Origin: CAWCKS01 sp963796195 | GTDB taxonomy: Bacteria; Pseudomonadota; Alphaproteobacteria; Rhizobiales; Xanthobacteraceae | Reading direction: 5' to 3' | DNA: 64,000 bases | Assembly (NCBI GenBank): GCA_963796195.1 | Contig: CAWCKS010000016.1 | Location: 124,001-188,000, forward strand | Notes under the pieces: model-generated | The model's database searches: none | Seen by the model: only the letters and a program-made list of their open reading frames with translations | Told to the model about the DNA's origin: nothing | Translations under genes and position numbers: made by a program | In this document: positions 1-11,293 of the stretch, piece after piece | Layout: every line of letters begins with the position of its first letter | Numbering within the stretch: position 1 is the stretch's first letter

Positions 1-857
1 GCGACCTCATCAAGCAACTCGGCGTCGATCTCAGCGGCAGCCTCGGCTACGGCACCGCCGTCGTCAACTTCAGCAATTCGTCGCCATTCGCGGTCAACGG
101 CAAGGAGCTGGTCGAGAGCAACGCCATCACCGGTCAGTTCAAGTCGGTGACCGCGACCTTGCGCGCGATGGAGCGCGCCGGTGTGGTCCGCACGCTCGCC
201 GAACCGAACCTCACCGCGATCTCAGGCGAGGCGGCCTCGTTCCTCGCCGGCGGCGAGTTCCCGATTCCAAAGGGCTACACCTGCGACCCCACCACTCACG
301 TCTGTCAAACCCAGGTCGATTTCAAGAAGTTCGGCATCACGCTGAACTTCACGCCGGTGGTCTTGAGCGAAGGCCGTATCAGCCTGCGCGTCGCAACCGA
401 GGTGTCCGATCTGTCGAACGACAACGCGCTGACGCTGACGCAGGCGATCTCTGCGACCCAGACCAACAGCATCACGATCCCCTCGATCGTGGTCCGCCGT
501 GCCGAGACCACGCTGGAAATTCCGTCGGGCGGCTCGCTCGCAATGGCCGGCCTGATCCAGGAACAGACCAAGCAGGCGATCAACGGCTTCCCCGGCCTGA
601 TGCAGCTGCCGGTGCTCGGCACGCTGTTCAAGAGCCGCGACTACGTCAACCACCAGACCGAACTGATGGTGCTGGTGACGCCCTATGTCGTGCGCGCGGT
701 GGCGCAGAAGGACTTGTCGCGGCCTGACGACGGCTTCGCCAACTCGTCCGATCCGTCGACGGCGCTGCTCGGCACCCTGAACCGAATCTACGGCGTTCCC
801 ACCCGGTCCGCGCCGGTCGGCGACCGCAAGACCGCCTACGGATTCATCACCGATTGA
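1..857 (+). CDS. cpaC: Tad pilus secretin CpaC/RcpA, C-terminal part
   Basis: The gene is cut by the window edge; the open frame starts at base 3 and ends with TGA at 855-857. The visible 284 residues are the C-terminal secretin domain, which forms the outer-membrane ring through which the Flp/Tad pilus is extruded. Secretin-family features are the stretch ending in VRTLAEPNLTAISGEAASFL, the GGEFPIP turn, and the terminal TELMVLVTPYVV strand typical of type II/III secretins. It is followed immediately by cpaD, cpaE and cpaF in the usual order. The N-terminal and signal regions lie outside the window. Confidence 0.93.
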   Translation, partial: DLIKQLGVDLSGSLGYGTAVVNFSNSSPFAVNGKELVESNAITGQFKSVTATLRAMERAGVVRTLAEPNLTAISGEAASFLAGGEFPIPKGYTCDPTTHVCQTQVDFKKFGITLNFTPVVLSEGRISLRVATEVSDLSNDNALTLTQAISATQTNSITIPSIVVRRAETTLEIPSGGSLAMAGLIQEQTKQAINGFPGLMQLPVLGTLFKSRDYVNHQTELMVLVTPYVVRAVAQKDLSRPDDGFANSSDPSTALLGTLNRIYGVPTRSAPVGDRKTAYGFITD

Positions 858-871
858 GCTGCGAGCAGGAC

Positions 872-1618
872 ATGATCAAGAAACGCATCATCCCCTGGAC
901 CGTCGCACCGGCCCGTTTGCCGCTCGCTGCCCTGTTGATCAGCACCGCAGCAGCACTCGGCGCCTGCACGACCACGCAGGACGAGACCACGGCCAGCATT
1001 CCGAACGACTATCGCCTGCGCCACCCGATCGTGATCCAGGAAGCGGATCGGACGGTCGAAGTCCTGGTCGGCAATCGTCGCGGCGGCCTGAACGCCTCGC
1101 AGCGCGCCGATGTGACGGCGTTCGCACAATCCTGGCTGCACGAAGCCACCGGCGGCATCGCGATCGACCTGCCGACGGCGACGCCGAACGCCTATGCGGC
1201 GAGCCAGACGCTGCGCGAGATTCAGTCGATCTTCGCCGCGGTCGGCGTGCCGCCGCACGGCGTCAAGATCCGCGAGTACCGGCCCGAGGATCCACGCCAG
1301 CTCGCGACGATCAAACTCAATTATCCGAAGATCACGGCCGATGCCGGCCCGTGCGGGGTCTGGCCCGAGGATCTCGGCCCGACCTTCAAGAACCGGATCT
1401 ACCAGGAAAACAAGCCTTACTACAATTTGGGCTGCGCCTATCAGCGCAACATGGCCGCGATGGTCGCCAATCCATCCGACCTGATCCAGCCGCGGCCTGA
1501 AACACCAAACTCCGCAACACGCCGCTCCACCGTGCTCGACAAGTACGGCAAGAGCCAGCCGACGGCGGTTACCTATCCCGATGCCGACAAGGGCAAACTG
1601 AGCGACGTTGGAAAATGA
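872..1618 (+). CDS. cpaD: Tad pilus lipoprotein CpaD
   Basis: CpaD is an outer-membrane lipoprotein needed for assembly or stability of the Tad secretin. The start is the ATG at 872, preceded by AGCAGGA; the frame stays open to a TTG at 854 that overlaps the cpaC stop, but the ATG gives a proper lipoprotein signal. Residues 15-32 are hydrophobic and end in the lipobox LGAC, making Cys32 the likely lipidated residue. The rest matches the CpaD family layout (an asparagine/proline-rich C-terminal half with NLGCAYQRN). The stop overlaps the cpaE start as ATGA, so the two are translationally coupled. Confidence 0.9.
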   Translation: MIKKRIIPWTVAPARLPLAALLISTAAALGACTTTQDETTASIPNDYRLRHPIVIQEADRTVEVLVGNRRGGLNASQRADVTAFAQSWLHEATGGIAIDLPTATPNAYAASQTLREIQSIFAAVGVPPHGVKIREYRPEDPRQLATIKLNYPKITADAGPCGVWPEDLGPTFKNRIYQENKPYYNLGCAYQRNMAAMVANPSDLIQPRPETPNSATRRSTVLDKYGKSQPTAVTYPDADKGKLSDVGK

Positions 1619-2887
1619 TCAGCTACGCGCGCAAAGACCAGGACTCCGAGACGACGGCAGCAGAGCCGGCAACGGACAACGAGCACATCGCGCCGGCGCC
1701 ACGCATTTCCGTGCAGGCCTTCTGCGAGACGGTCGAAACCGCTGCCGCCGTGCAGGCGGCGGGCGAGGATCGCCGCCTCGGCAAGGCGCATTTGAAGATC
1801 CAGATGGGCGGCATGGTCGCCGCCATCGAGGCCTACAACAATGCGCCGACGCCCAATGTGATCATCCTCGAGACCGATGGTCGCAACGACATCCTCGCCG
1901 GCCTCGACCAGCTGTCCGGTGTCTGTGATGCCGGCACCCGCGTCATCGTGATCGGCCGGATGAACGATGTCACGCTTTACCGCGAGCTGGTGCGCCGCGG
2001 CGTCAGCGAATATGTCATTGCGCCGGTCACAACCATCGACGTGGTTCGCGCCATCTGCAGCCTGTTCTCGATGCCCGAGGCCAAGCCGGTCGGGCGCGTG
2101 ATCGCGGTGGTCGGCGCCAAGGGTGGCGTCGGTGCCTCGACGGTCGCCCACAACATCGGCTGGGCGATCGCCCGCGACCTCGCGCTCGATTCGGTGGTCG
2201 CCGACCTCGACCTCGCGTTCGGCACCGCCGGCCTCGACTACAACCAGGATCCGCCGCAGGGCATTGCGGACGCGGTGTTCTCGCCCGACCGCATCGACAC
2301 CGCCTTCATCGACCGCCTGCTCTCGAAGTGCACCGATCATCTCAGCCTGCTCGCGGCGCCGGCCACGCTCGACCGGGTCTATGACTTCGGCGACGATGCG
2401 TTCGAACTCGATCTTCGATACGCTGCGCTCGTCGGTGCCATGCATCGTGCTCGACGTGCCGCACCAGTGGTCCGGCTGGACCAAGCGCGCCCTGATCGCC
2501 GCCGACGACATTCTGATCGTCGCGGCGCCCGATCTCGCCAACCTGCGCAACACCAAGAATCTGTTCGACATGCTGAAAGGGCAGCGCCCGAACGATCGCG
2601 CGCCGCTCTACTGCCTGAACCAGGTCGGCGTGCCGAAGCGGCCCGAGATCAAGGCGGGCGAGTTCGCCAAGGCGATCGAAAGCGAGCCGGCGGCAATCAT
2701 TCCGTTCGAGCCGCAACTGTTCGGTCTGGCCGCGAACAACGGCCAGATGATCGAGGAGATCGCCGCAAAGCACAAGGTTTCCGAGCTGTTCCTGCTGGTC
2801 GCGCAGCGATTGACGGGCCGCACGGAAGCCAAGAAGCCGCGTAACTCACTGTTCTCGCCGCTGCTCGGGAAGTTGCTGAAGAAGTAA
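1615..2887 (+). CDS. cpaE: Tad pilus assembly ATPase-like protein CpaE (frame break near 2410)
   Basis: CpaE is a MinD/ParA-like protein that localises pilus assembly. It has an N-terminal receiver-like domain (about residues 30-155) and a C-terminal ATPase domain opening with the deviant Walker A KGGVGAST near residue 170. The reading frame changes between about 2402 and 2414: the first frame reads to DDAFELDL, the second continues at FDTLRSSVPCIVLDVPHQW without loss of conserved sequence and ends at 2887. One base appears added or lost. With the break repaired the protein is about 424 aa, normal for the family. The ATG at 1615 overlaps the cpaD stop. Confidence 0.88.
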
Positions 2888-2924
2888 GTCGTCGCAAGTT
2901 CAAGTCATCGCTTGGAGTATCGTC

Positions 2925-4396
<1,472 letters not shown>

Positions 4397-4397
<1 letters not shown>

Positions 4398-5374
4398 TGA
4401 ACCTGCAAGCGCTCGCACTGGCCTTCATGGCGGCCGCCGCGATCGGCGGCCTGGCCTGGGTCTTCATCTATCCAATCCTGTCCGGCGAACGTCAGACCGA
4501 GCAGCGCCTCGCCGCCTTCGCCAAGCCCGAACCGGTGGCGCGCCGCGCCGAGCGCGCGCAGCTCCGTTCGCGCCGCGAGCAGGTCGAGGAGACGCTCCGC
4601 GAGGTCGAGAACCGCCATCGCAAGGCGACCAGGATCAGCCTCAACACGCGCATCGAGATGGCGGGCTTGAGCTGGTCGAAGCAGCAGTTCTTCATCATTT
4701 CCGGGGTGCTCGGCGGAGCCGCTTTTTTTGTCGCGCTGCTGCTCGGCGCCGGCCCGCTTGCGGCGGGACCGTTGGGCTTCGCCGCCGGCTTTGGCGTGCC
4801 GCGCTGGCTGCTTGGCTGGCTGAAGAAGCGCCGCGAGCGCAAATTCCTCGATGCCCTGCCGGATGCGGTCGACATCATCGTTCGCGGCATCAAGGCCGGC
4901 CTGCCGCTGTTCGATTCGATCAAGGTCGTCGCGGCTGACGCGCCCGAGCCGCTGCGCAGCGAGTTCGCCGCAATCGTCGAGACCCAGGCGGTCGGCATGC
5001 CGCTCGGTGACGCCTGTTTACGGCTGTTCGAGCGGATGCCGCTTCCCGAAGCGAATTTTTTCGGCATCGTGGTCTCGATCCAGCAGAAAGCCGGCGGCAA
5101 TCTCTCCGAAGCGCTCGGCAACCTGTCCAGGGTGCTGCGCGACCGCAAGCGCATGGCGGGCAAGATCCGCGCGATGTCGATGGAAGCCAAGGCGTCGGCG
5201 GCGATCATCGGCGCGATTCCGCCGACGATCATGTTGCTCGTCTATATGATGACCCCGGGCTACATCTCGCTGCTATGGACCACGCAGCTGGGCCATTTGC
5301 TGCTGGCCGGAAGCGCGGTGTGGATGACGATCGGCGTCCTCGTCATGCGAAAAATGATCAACTTCGATTTCTGA
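4397..5374 (+). CDS. tadB: Tad pilus inner-membrane platform protein TadB
   Basis: TadB is a GspF-type (T2SS F domain) polytopic protein that, with TadC, forms the inner-membrane platform of the Tad machine. There is an N-terminal transmembrane segment (about residues 5-25), a basic cytoplasmic stretch, a hydrophobic pair near residues 95-125, the F domain with PDAVDIIVRGIKAGLPLFDS, and two C-terminal membrane helices. The 325 aa length is normal. It overlaps cpaF by one base and lies nine bases before tadC. Confidence 0.93.
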
Positions 5375-5383
5375 CGAGGCCAC

Positions 5384-6358
5384 ATGATCGAGTTCATCAT
5401 CGAAAAGATGCATGACGGCCAGCTGATGGCGATGATCCTGGCTGCGGCCGCGGCGGGCGCCACGGTGTTCACGCTGGTGATGCCGCTGCTCGCCACCGAC
5501 GTGCTCGCCAAGCGAATGAAGTCGGTGGCCGACGAGCGCGAGCGGATCCGCCAGCGCGAGCGCGAGCGGATGGCGAGCGCCGAGAAGGTCTCGCTCCGGC
5601 AAACGCCGAAGCAGGTCGTGCAGAAGGTGGTCGAGGACTTCAACCTCACCAAGTGGCTGGCGCAGGAAGCCGCGCGTGAGAAGCTCGTGATGGCAGGCTA
5701 TCGCGGCCAGGCGCCTTACGTGACCTTCCTGTTCTTCCGGCTGATCATGCCAATCGTCGCTCTGGTCGGCACCGCGATCTACGTGTTCCTCATTTCGAAA
5801 TCCGGCAGCAGCACCCTTCTCAAGATCGGCTACTGCGTCGGCGCGACCTATCTCGGCATGCAGGCACCGATGTTATATCTGAAAAACCTGATCAAGAAGC
5901 GCCAGCTCTCGATCAAGCGCGCGTTTCCTGATGCGCTCGACCTGCTGTTGATCTGCGTCGAATCCGGCATGTCGGTCGAAGTCGCCTTCCGCAAGGTTTC
6001 GACCGAAATCGGCACCCAGTCCGTGCCGCTCGCCGAAGAATTCACCCTGACCACGGCCGAACTATCGTATCTGCAGGATCGCAAGGTGGCCTACGAGAAT
6101 CTCGCCAGGCGCACCGGCCTCGACGGCGTCAAGGCGGTCTGCATGGCGCTGACCCAGTCGGAGCGCTACGGCACGCCGCTCGCCAACTCACTGCGCGTCA
6201 TGGCCCAGGAAAACCGCGATATGCGCATGCAGGACGCCGAGAAGAAGGCGGCCGCGCTGCCGCCCATGCTGACGGTGCCGATGGTGCTATTCTTCCTGCC
6301 GGTGCTGTTCGTGGTCATTCTCGGACCAACCGCGATCAAGCTGCAGCAGATGCATTGA
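5384..6358 (+). CDS. tadC: Tad pilus inner-membrane platform protein TadC
   Basis: TadC is the second T2SS F-domain platform protein, paralogous to TadB. It starts at ATG 5384, nine bases after the tadB stop, with GAGG just upstream. The pattern is an N-terminal membrane helix, a charged segment rich in Arg/Glu (residues 40-65), two central helices, the F-domain core (PDALDLLLICVESGMSVEVA) and a C-terminal helix. This is the last gene of the co-directional cpa/tad run; the next gene lies on the opposite strand. Confidence 0.93.
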   Translation: MIEFIIEKMHDGQLMAMILAAAAAGATVFTLVMPLLATDVLAKRMKSVADERERIRQRERERMASAEKVSLRQTPKQVVQKVVEDFNLTKWLAQEAAREKLVMAGYRGQAPYVTFLFFRLIMPIVALVGTAIYVFLISKSGSSTLLKIGYCVGATYLGMQAPMLYLKNLIKKRQLSIKRAFPDALDLLLICVESGMSVEVAFRKVSTEIGTQSVPLAEEFTLTTAELSYLQDRKVAYENLARRTGLDGVKAVCMALTQSERYGTPLANSLRVMAQENRDMRMQDAEKKAAALPPMLTVPMVLFFLPVLFVVILGPTAIKLQQMH

Positions 6359-6411
6359 ACTGATTTGCGGCGGCGCTTGCGCCGGGCGCAACCGATCACC
6401 GCGACTTTCAA

Positions 6412-7215
6412 TCAGGATTGCGATGCGGCGCGGGCGTTCGCGCTCTTCGGCGCGCGGCGGCCGTCATTGCGGTTCAGCAGGTCCTTGAGCGAGGCCACAT
6501 TGGCCTCCGCCTGCTCCGCTGGCAGGTCGGCGCGCGCAATGTTCTCGGCTTCACCGACCCGTCCTTGCAGGCCCACCGCCAGGGCAAGGTTTTGCCGGAT
6601 GCGCATGTCTGCCGGCGCGCCGGCATAGGCGCGCCGCAGCGCGTCCTCGGCCTTTGGCAGGTCCTTCGAAAGCACGTAGGACATGCCGAGATTGGACAGA
6701 ATGGACGGCTCCGCCGGCCTGAGCTTCAGCGCCGTGCCGTAATAACGGCGGGCTTCGTCATGCTTGCCCATCCGGTCAAGCACGGTGCCCTGCACCGACA
6801 GGATGCTCCAGTCCGGATTGTCGGGGGTGTGGGCGCGCGACAGGGTGTCGAAGGCGAGCTGATAGTTGCCGTTGTCAGCAAGCGCCCGGCCGTAGGCGGC
6901 GAGCACGGTGGTGTTGCCGGCATTGGCGATCGTCGCCTGCTCGAGCACGGCGACCGCCTGCTCGTTCTGCCCGAGGGCCCGCAGCGCCTGGCCATAGCGC
7001 ACGGCAGCATCGGGGTCTTTCGGATTGGCGCGGTAGCGCGCGCCGTAGACTTCGGCGTTTTTTCGCCAGTCGGCATCGGTTTGCGGCGTATCGGTTTTGG
7101 CGATCGATCCGGTGGTCTCGGGCACGTGAAATGTCGCGCAACCGCCGGCACCCGCCGCGAGCAGCGCCACGAGGCTTGCCGTTGCAAAGATCCGCAGCAG
7201 AGACCGGTGACGCAT
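6412..7215 (-). CDS. TadD-like tetratricopeptide lipoprotein
   Basis: This 267-residue protein has an N-terminal lipoprotein signal ending in AGAGGC and then four to five degenerate tetratricopeptide repeats (for example around YGQALRALGQNEQAV and LGMSYVLSKDLPKAEDAL). TadD is the TPR lipoprotein of Tad systems and helps the secretin assemble in the outer membrane. Position, just downstream of tadC but convergent with it, supports that role. It therefore has its own promoter, in the 7216-7368 gap shared with the aminopeptidase gene. Confidence 0.8.
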   Translation of the reverse strand: MRHRSLLRIFATASLVALLAAGAGGCATFHVPETTGSIAKTDTPQTDADWRKNAEVYGARYRANPKDPDAAVRYGQALRALGQNEQAVAVLEQATIANAGNTTVLAAYGRALADNGNYQLAFDTLSRAHTPDNPDWSILSVQGTVLDRMGKHDEARRYYGTALKLRPAEPSILSNLGMSYVLSKDLPKAEDALRRAYAGAPADMRIRQNLALAVGLQGRVGEAENIARADLPAEQAEANVASLKDLLNRNDGRRAPKSANARAASQS

Positions 7216-7368
7216 GATGACTCACGGAAGGCCACCCGCTGCATCAGCGGGCTTGGCCATCCAGCAATAGGGCGTTAACCCTAATGCTTGGTTAACCGGC
7301 GGCCTCCCACCGCTGCTGCGCATCCCGACGCAAATCGCCGCATGATGCGGCCAAGGACAGAAAAGAAC

Positions 7369-8751
7369 ATGCATCCGAGCTTCGATCCGGCACCCGTGAC
7401 GACGCCGATCCCGATCATCTTTGTCACCAGGGCGACCTGCCAGACCACGCTGGATGCCCTGCCGCCGGCGGCCAGGCAATTTGCCAAGGCAAATGCGTTT
7501 ACCGGCAAGGCCGGACAGTGCCTCGTCGTGCCCGATGCAAGCGGGGCGATCGCGCAGGTGTTGTTCGGCCTTGAAGACGCCGACAACAAGAGCCGCGACC
7601 TGTTTCGCCCCGGACAGCTTGCCACCCTGCTGCCGCCCGGAACCTACCGCTTCGCCAACAAGCCCCACGACGAGCGCCTCGCCGCGCTCGCCTTCGCGCT
7701 CGGGCAGTATCGCTTCCGGCGCTATCGCAAGACCGATCCCCTCGAGACCCGGCTCGCGCTGTCGAACACCATCGACGCCCAGGACGTGTCGCGCGTCGCG
7801 GAAGCCGCGACGCTCGCCCGTGACCTCGTCAATACGCCGGCCAATGATATGGGCCCGCAGGAGCTCGCCGATGCCGCCCGGCAGGTTGCCGAGCGCTATG
7901 GCGCCAAGTTCAGCTCGATCGTCGGCGACGACCTTCTGACGCAGAACTTTCCGCTCATTCACGCGGTCGGCATGGCCTCGCCGCGCGTACCGCGACTGAT
8001 CGATTTCACCTGGGGCGATCCGTCGCATCCAAAGGTCACGCTGGTTGGCAAGGGCGTCTGCTTCGACACCGGCGGTGTCGATTTGAAGCCCTCGAGCGGC
8101 ATGCTGCTAATGAAGAAGGACATGGGCGGCGCCGCCAATGTGCTGGCGCTGGCGCAGATGATCATGGACGCGAAGCTGAAGGTTCGGCTGCGCGTGCTGA
8201 TCCCGGCGGTCGAGAACGCGGTCGCCGGCAACGCGTTTCGGCCGCTCGACATCTATCCCTCGCGCAAGGGACCGACCGTCGAGATCGGCAATACCGACGC
8301 CGAGGGCCGGCTGGTGCTGGCCGATGCGCTGGCGCTCGCCGACGAGGAGAAGCCCGATCTGTTGATCGATATGGGCACGCTGACCGGCGCCGCGCGAGTC
8401 GCGCTCGGCCCCGAGCTGCCGCCGTTCTATACCAACGACGAGCAGCTCGCCGCCGATGTCGCGCGCTGCGCCACCGCCGAGCGCGACCCGTTGTGGCGGC
8501 TGCCGCTATGGCCGCCGTATGATTCGTGGCTCGATTCGAAAGTCGCCGACATCAACAATGCGCCGAGCAACGGCTTTGCCGGCTCGATCACCTGCGCCCT
8601 GTTCCTGCAGCGCTTTGTCGAGCACGCAAAGAGTTGGCTGCACCTCGACATCTATGCATGGACACCGAGCGCCAAGCCGGGACGGCCCGAAGGCGGCGAA
8701 TGCCAGGGTGCGCGGGCGCTCTATCGGCTGCTGAGCGAGCGTCATGGCTGA
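7369..8751 (+). CDS. M17 leucyl aminopeptidase family protein
   Basis: This is a cytosolic metallo-aminopeptidase of the M17 family, releasing N-terminal residues from peptides. The C-terminal catalytic domain shows the two-metal signature: KGVCFDTGGVDLKPSSGM near residue 230 and NTDAEGRL at about residues 308-315. The N-terminal domain is shorter and more divergent than PepA, as in the alphaproteobacterial subfamily. The ATG at 7369 is chosen because an AAGGA stretch precedes it; the frame is open further upstream to a TTG at 7288. It overlaps the next gene by eight bases, so the two are probably co-translated. Confidence 0.88.
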   Translation: MHPSFDPAPVTTPIPIIFVTRATCQTTLDALPPAARQFAKANAFTGKAGQCLVVPDASGAIAQVLFGLEDADNKSRDLFRPGQLATLLPPGTYRFANKPHDERLAALAFALGQYRFRRYRKTDPLETRLALSNTIDAQDVSRVAEAATLARDLVNTPANDMGPQELADAARQVAERYGAKFSSIVGDDLLTQNFPLIHAVGMASPRVPRLIDFTWGDPSHPKVTLVGKGVCFDTGGVDLKPSSGMLLMKKDMGGAANVLALAQMIMDAKLKVRLRVLIPAVENAVAGNAFRPLDIYPSRKGPTVEIGNTDAEGRLVLADALALADEEKPDLLIDMGTLTGAARVALGPELPPFYTNDEQLAADVARCATAERDPLWRLPLWPPYDSWLDSKVADINNAPSNGFAGSITCALFLQRFVEHAKSWLHLDIYAWTPSAKPGRPEGGECQGARALYRLLSERHG

Positions 8752-9634
8752 CCTAAGGCTGACGGATCCCAGGCTGACACCGGCGCGCGGCGATATCGCA
8801 GCAAAACATCTCGAGGGTGAGGTCGAAGCCGAGCGCTTCGTCGAGGGCGAAGAGCTCGAGGTGTACGACCCGATTGCGCCGGTGCGCCGCGAGCCGTCGC
8901 ATGGCGCTGCGCTCGACACCGAGGCGCTCAAGGGCGAGCGCGTGACGATCTACGATCGCACGGTCGAAGGCTGGGCCTGGGGACAGCTCAAGCGCGACGG
9001 CTATGTCGGCTGGCTGCCCGACGCCGCGCTGGTGCGCCCGCGCACGTCACCGACCCACAAGATCACTGCGCTCCGGACCTTCGCGTTCCCCGGCCCATCG
9101 ATCAAACTGCCGCCGGTCGAGACTCTGCCGCTTGGTGCGAAAATCGAGATCGCACGCGACGACGGTGCGTTTGCGATCACCGTGCAGCAGCACTGCATTC
9201 CGCTGTCGCATGTCGCCCCGCTCGACGCGTTCGAACGCGATTTTGTCGCAATCGCCGAGCGCTTCGTCGGCACACCCTATCTGTGGGGTGGCCGGACCAG
9301 CCTCGGCATCGACTGCTCCGGACTGGTGCAGACTGCGCTCGCAGCCTGTGGCATCGAGGCGCCGCGCGACAGCGATATGCAAGAGGCCGCGCTCGGCGAA
9401 GCATTGACTGAAATCGAGCTCGACTATCTCACCCGCGGCGACCTGATCTTCTGGAAGGGGCACGTCGCCATTGTGCGCGACGACGACACCATCGTCCATG
9501 CCAATGCCCACCACATGGCGGTTGCGATCGAGGACATCGCCGAGGCCTGCCGTCGCATCCGCAAGACCGCCGGTGAGATCACCAGCGTCAGGCGATTGTT
9601 CGACGCGCCGATCGATCCGGCGTTTATCGCCTGA
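8744..9634 (+). CDS. NlpC/P60 family cell-wall peptidase with SH3 domains
   Basis: The 296-residue protein has two SH3-like segments (residues about 35-155) followed by an NlpC/P60 papain-fold domain. The catalytic triad is visible as Cys191 in DCSGLVQ, His240 in KGHVAIV and His252 in VHANAHH. Such enzymes cleave D-Glu-gamma-diaminopimelate bonds in peptidoglycan stem peptides. No signal peptide is evident, which suggests recycling of muropeptides in the cytosol, consistent with its overlap with an aminopeptidase gene. That functional pairing is inferred. Confidence 0.87.
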   Translation: MADLRLTDPRLTPARGDIAAKHLEGEVEAERFVEGEELEVYDPIAPVRREPSHGAALDTEALKGERVTIYDRTVEGWAWGQLKRDGYVGWLPDAALVRPRTSPTHKITALRTFAFPGPSIKLPPVETLPLGAKIEIARDDGAFAITVQQHCIPLSHVAPLDAFERDFVAIAERFVGTPYLWGGRTSLGIDCSGLVQTALAACGIEAPRDSDMQEAALGEALTEIELDYLTRGDLIFWKGHVAIVRDDDTIVHANAHHMAVAIEDIAEACRRIRKTAGEITSVRRLFDAPIDPAFIA

Positions 9635-9648
9635 GGTAGTTGGCGACG

Positions 9649-11289
9649 TTACTGCGCGACCGTGCCGCCGTCGGCCGCATCAAGGCGGAAGGCCGCGGCA
9701 AACAGTGCGCGCGTATAATCGGTCTTTGGATTTGCGAACAGCTCCGCCGCCGGCCCCTGCTCGACGACGACGCCGTGCCGCATCACGATCAGGTTGCTCG
9801 CGAGCGAGGCCACGACGCGCAGATCGTGCGAGATGAACATGTAGGTCAGGCCGCGCCGGCGCTGCAGGTTGCGCAACAGGTCGACCATCTGGACCTGCAG
9901 CAACATGTCGAGCGCGCTGGTCGGTTCGTCCAGCACCACGAAATTCGGCTCCAGCACGATCGCCCGCGCGATCGCGACGCGCTGGCGCTGGCCGCCGGAA
10001 AATTCGTGCGGAAAGCGAAAGCGCAGTTGCGGATCATCGAGTCCGACGTCCCGCAGCGCCTTGACCACGCGCGCGGTCCGCTCCTCCTCCGAAAGGTCAG
10101 GCTGATGCACGAGCAGGCCCTCGGCGACGATGTCGCCGACCGACATGCGCGGCGACAGCGAGCCGAACGGATCCTGAAACACGATCTGCATGTCGCGCCG
10201 GAACGGCCGGATTTCCTTGACGCGCAAGCCCTGGATGTTCTTGCCGAGGAAGACGATCGGGCCGTCGGACGAGATCAGGCGCAACAGCGCAAGGCCGAGC
10301 GTGGTCTTGCCGGAGCCGGACTTGCCGACCACGCCAAGCGTCTCGCCCTTGCGGATCGCGACCGAGACGCCGTCGACCGCCTTGATATGCCCGACCACTT
10401 TTCGGAACAAGCCGCGCTTGATCGGAAACCAGACCTTCAGGTTGTCCGACTTCACGACCACAGGCTGTTCCGGGCGCGGCGGCGCCGGATCGGGCCTCGG
10501 CTCGGCGGCGAGCAGGTCGCGCGTATAAGGGTGCTGCGGCGAGACGAACACCTGCTCGACCGGCCCCTGCTCGACGATTCGGCCCTTGTTCATGACGCAG
10601 ACGACGTCGGCGATGCGGCGGACGATGCCGAGGTCGTGAGTGATGAACAGCATGCTCATACCAAGCCGTGCGCGGATATCGGCGAGCAGTTTCAGGATTT
10701 GCGCCTGCACGGTGACATCGAGCGCGGTGGTCGGCTCGTCGGCGATCAACAGGTCTGGCTCGTTCGCCAGCGCCATCGCGATCATCACGCGCTGCCGCTG
10801 CCCGCCGGAGAGTTGATGCGGATAAGCCGACAACCGGCTCGCCGGATCTGGAATGCCGACCTGCGTCAGCAGCTCGATGATGCGTGCGCGCACCGCGGCG
10901 CCGCTCATACGCCGGTGCAGCAGCAGCATCTCACTTATCTGCTGCTCGATGGTGTGCAGCGGGTTGAGCGAGGTCATCGGCTCCTGGAAGATGATCGAGA
11001 TGTTGGCGCCGCGGATGCCGCGCATCTCGTTCTCGCTCAGCTTGAGCAGTTCGCGGCCCTTGAAGCGGATGCTGCCGGACGGGTGCGATGCCGCCGGATA
11101 TGGCAACAGCCGCAGCACCGACAGGGCGCTGACCGACTTGCCTGAGCCGGACTTACCGACGAGCGCGGTGCATTGGCCCGGCTTGATCTGGAACGAGATG
11201 TGGTCGACCGCCAGCGCCTGCGTCTCGCCATGGCGGAACGCCACCGAGAGATCGCGCACATCGAGCAGCGGCTGGCTGGTCGCATCCAT
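9649..11289 (-). CDS. yejF: Oligopeptide ABC transporter ATP-binding protein YejF (two fused ATPase domains)
   Basis: This protein energises an inner-membrane peptide importer. It contains two complete ABC ATPase cassettes in tandem, each with a Walker A (GKSGSGKSVSAL and GKSGSGKTTLGL), an LSGGQRQR or FSGGQRQR signature and a Walker B (LLIADEPTTALD and VVLDEPTSALD). Fused double cassettes are the hallmark of YejF-type proteins. The ATG at 11289 sits four bases after the yejE stop; a longer frame to 11319 would overlap yejE. It is the last gene of the yejA-A-B-E-F run. Confidence 0.92.
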   Translation of the reverse strand: MDATSQPLLDVRDLSVAFRHGETQALAVDHISFQIKPGQCTALVGKSGSGKSVSALSVLRLLPYPAASHPSGSIRFKGRELLKLSENEMRGIRGANISIIFQEPMTSLNPLHTIEQQISEMLLLHRRMSGAAVRARIIELLTQVGIPDPASRLSAYPHQLSGGQRQRVMIAMALANEPDLLIADEPTTALDVTVQAQILKLLADIRARLGMSMLFITHDLGIVRRIADVVCVMNKGRIVEQGPVEQVFVSPQHPYTRDLLAAEPRPDPAPPRPEQPVVVKSDNLKVWFPIKRGLFRKVVGHIKAVDGVSVAIRKGETLGVVGKSGSGKTTLGLALLRLISSDGPIVFLGKNIQGLRVKEIRPFRRDMQIVFQDPFGSLSPRMSVGDIVAEGLLVHQPDLSEEERTARVVKALRDVGLDDPQLRFRFPHEFSGGQRQRVAIARAIVLEPNFVVLDEPTSALDMLLQVQMVDLLRNLQRRRGLTYMFISHDLRVVASLASNLIVMRHGVVVEQGPAAELFANPKTDYTRALFAAAFRLDAADGGTVAQ

Positions 11290-11293
11290 AGTG

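Noticed and set aside
7268..7300. Two TTAACC sites before the aminopeptidase gene as a CtrA-binding site
   Set aside because: The half-sites are 13 bases apart, not the 7 of the CtrA consensus.
9640..11145. A 501-codon plus-strand frame across yejF
   Set aside because: It mirrors the double ATPase gene in the antisense frame and shows no family motif.
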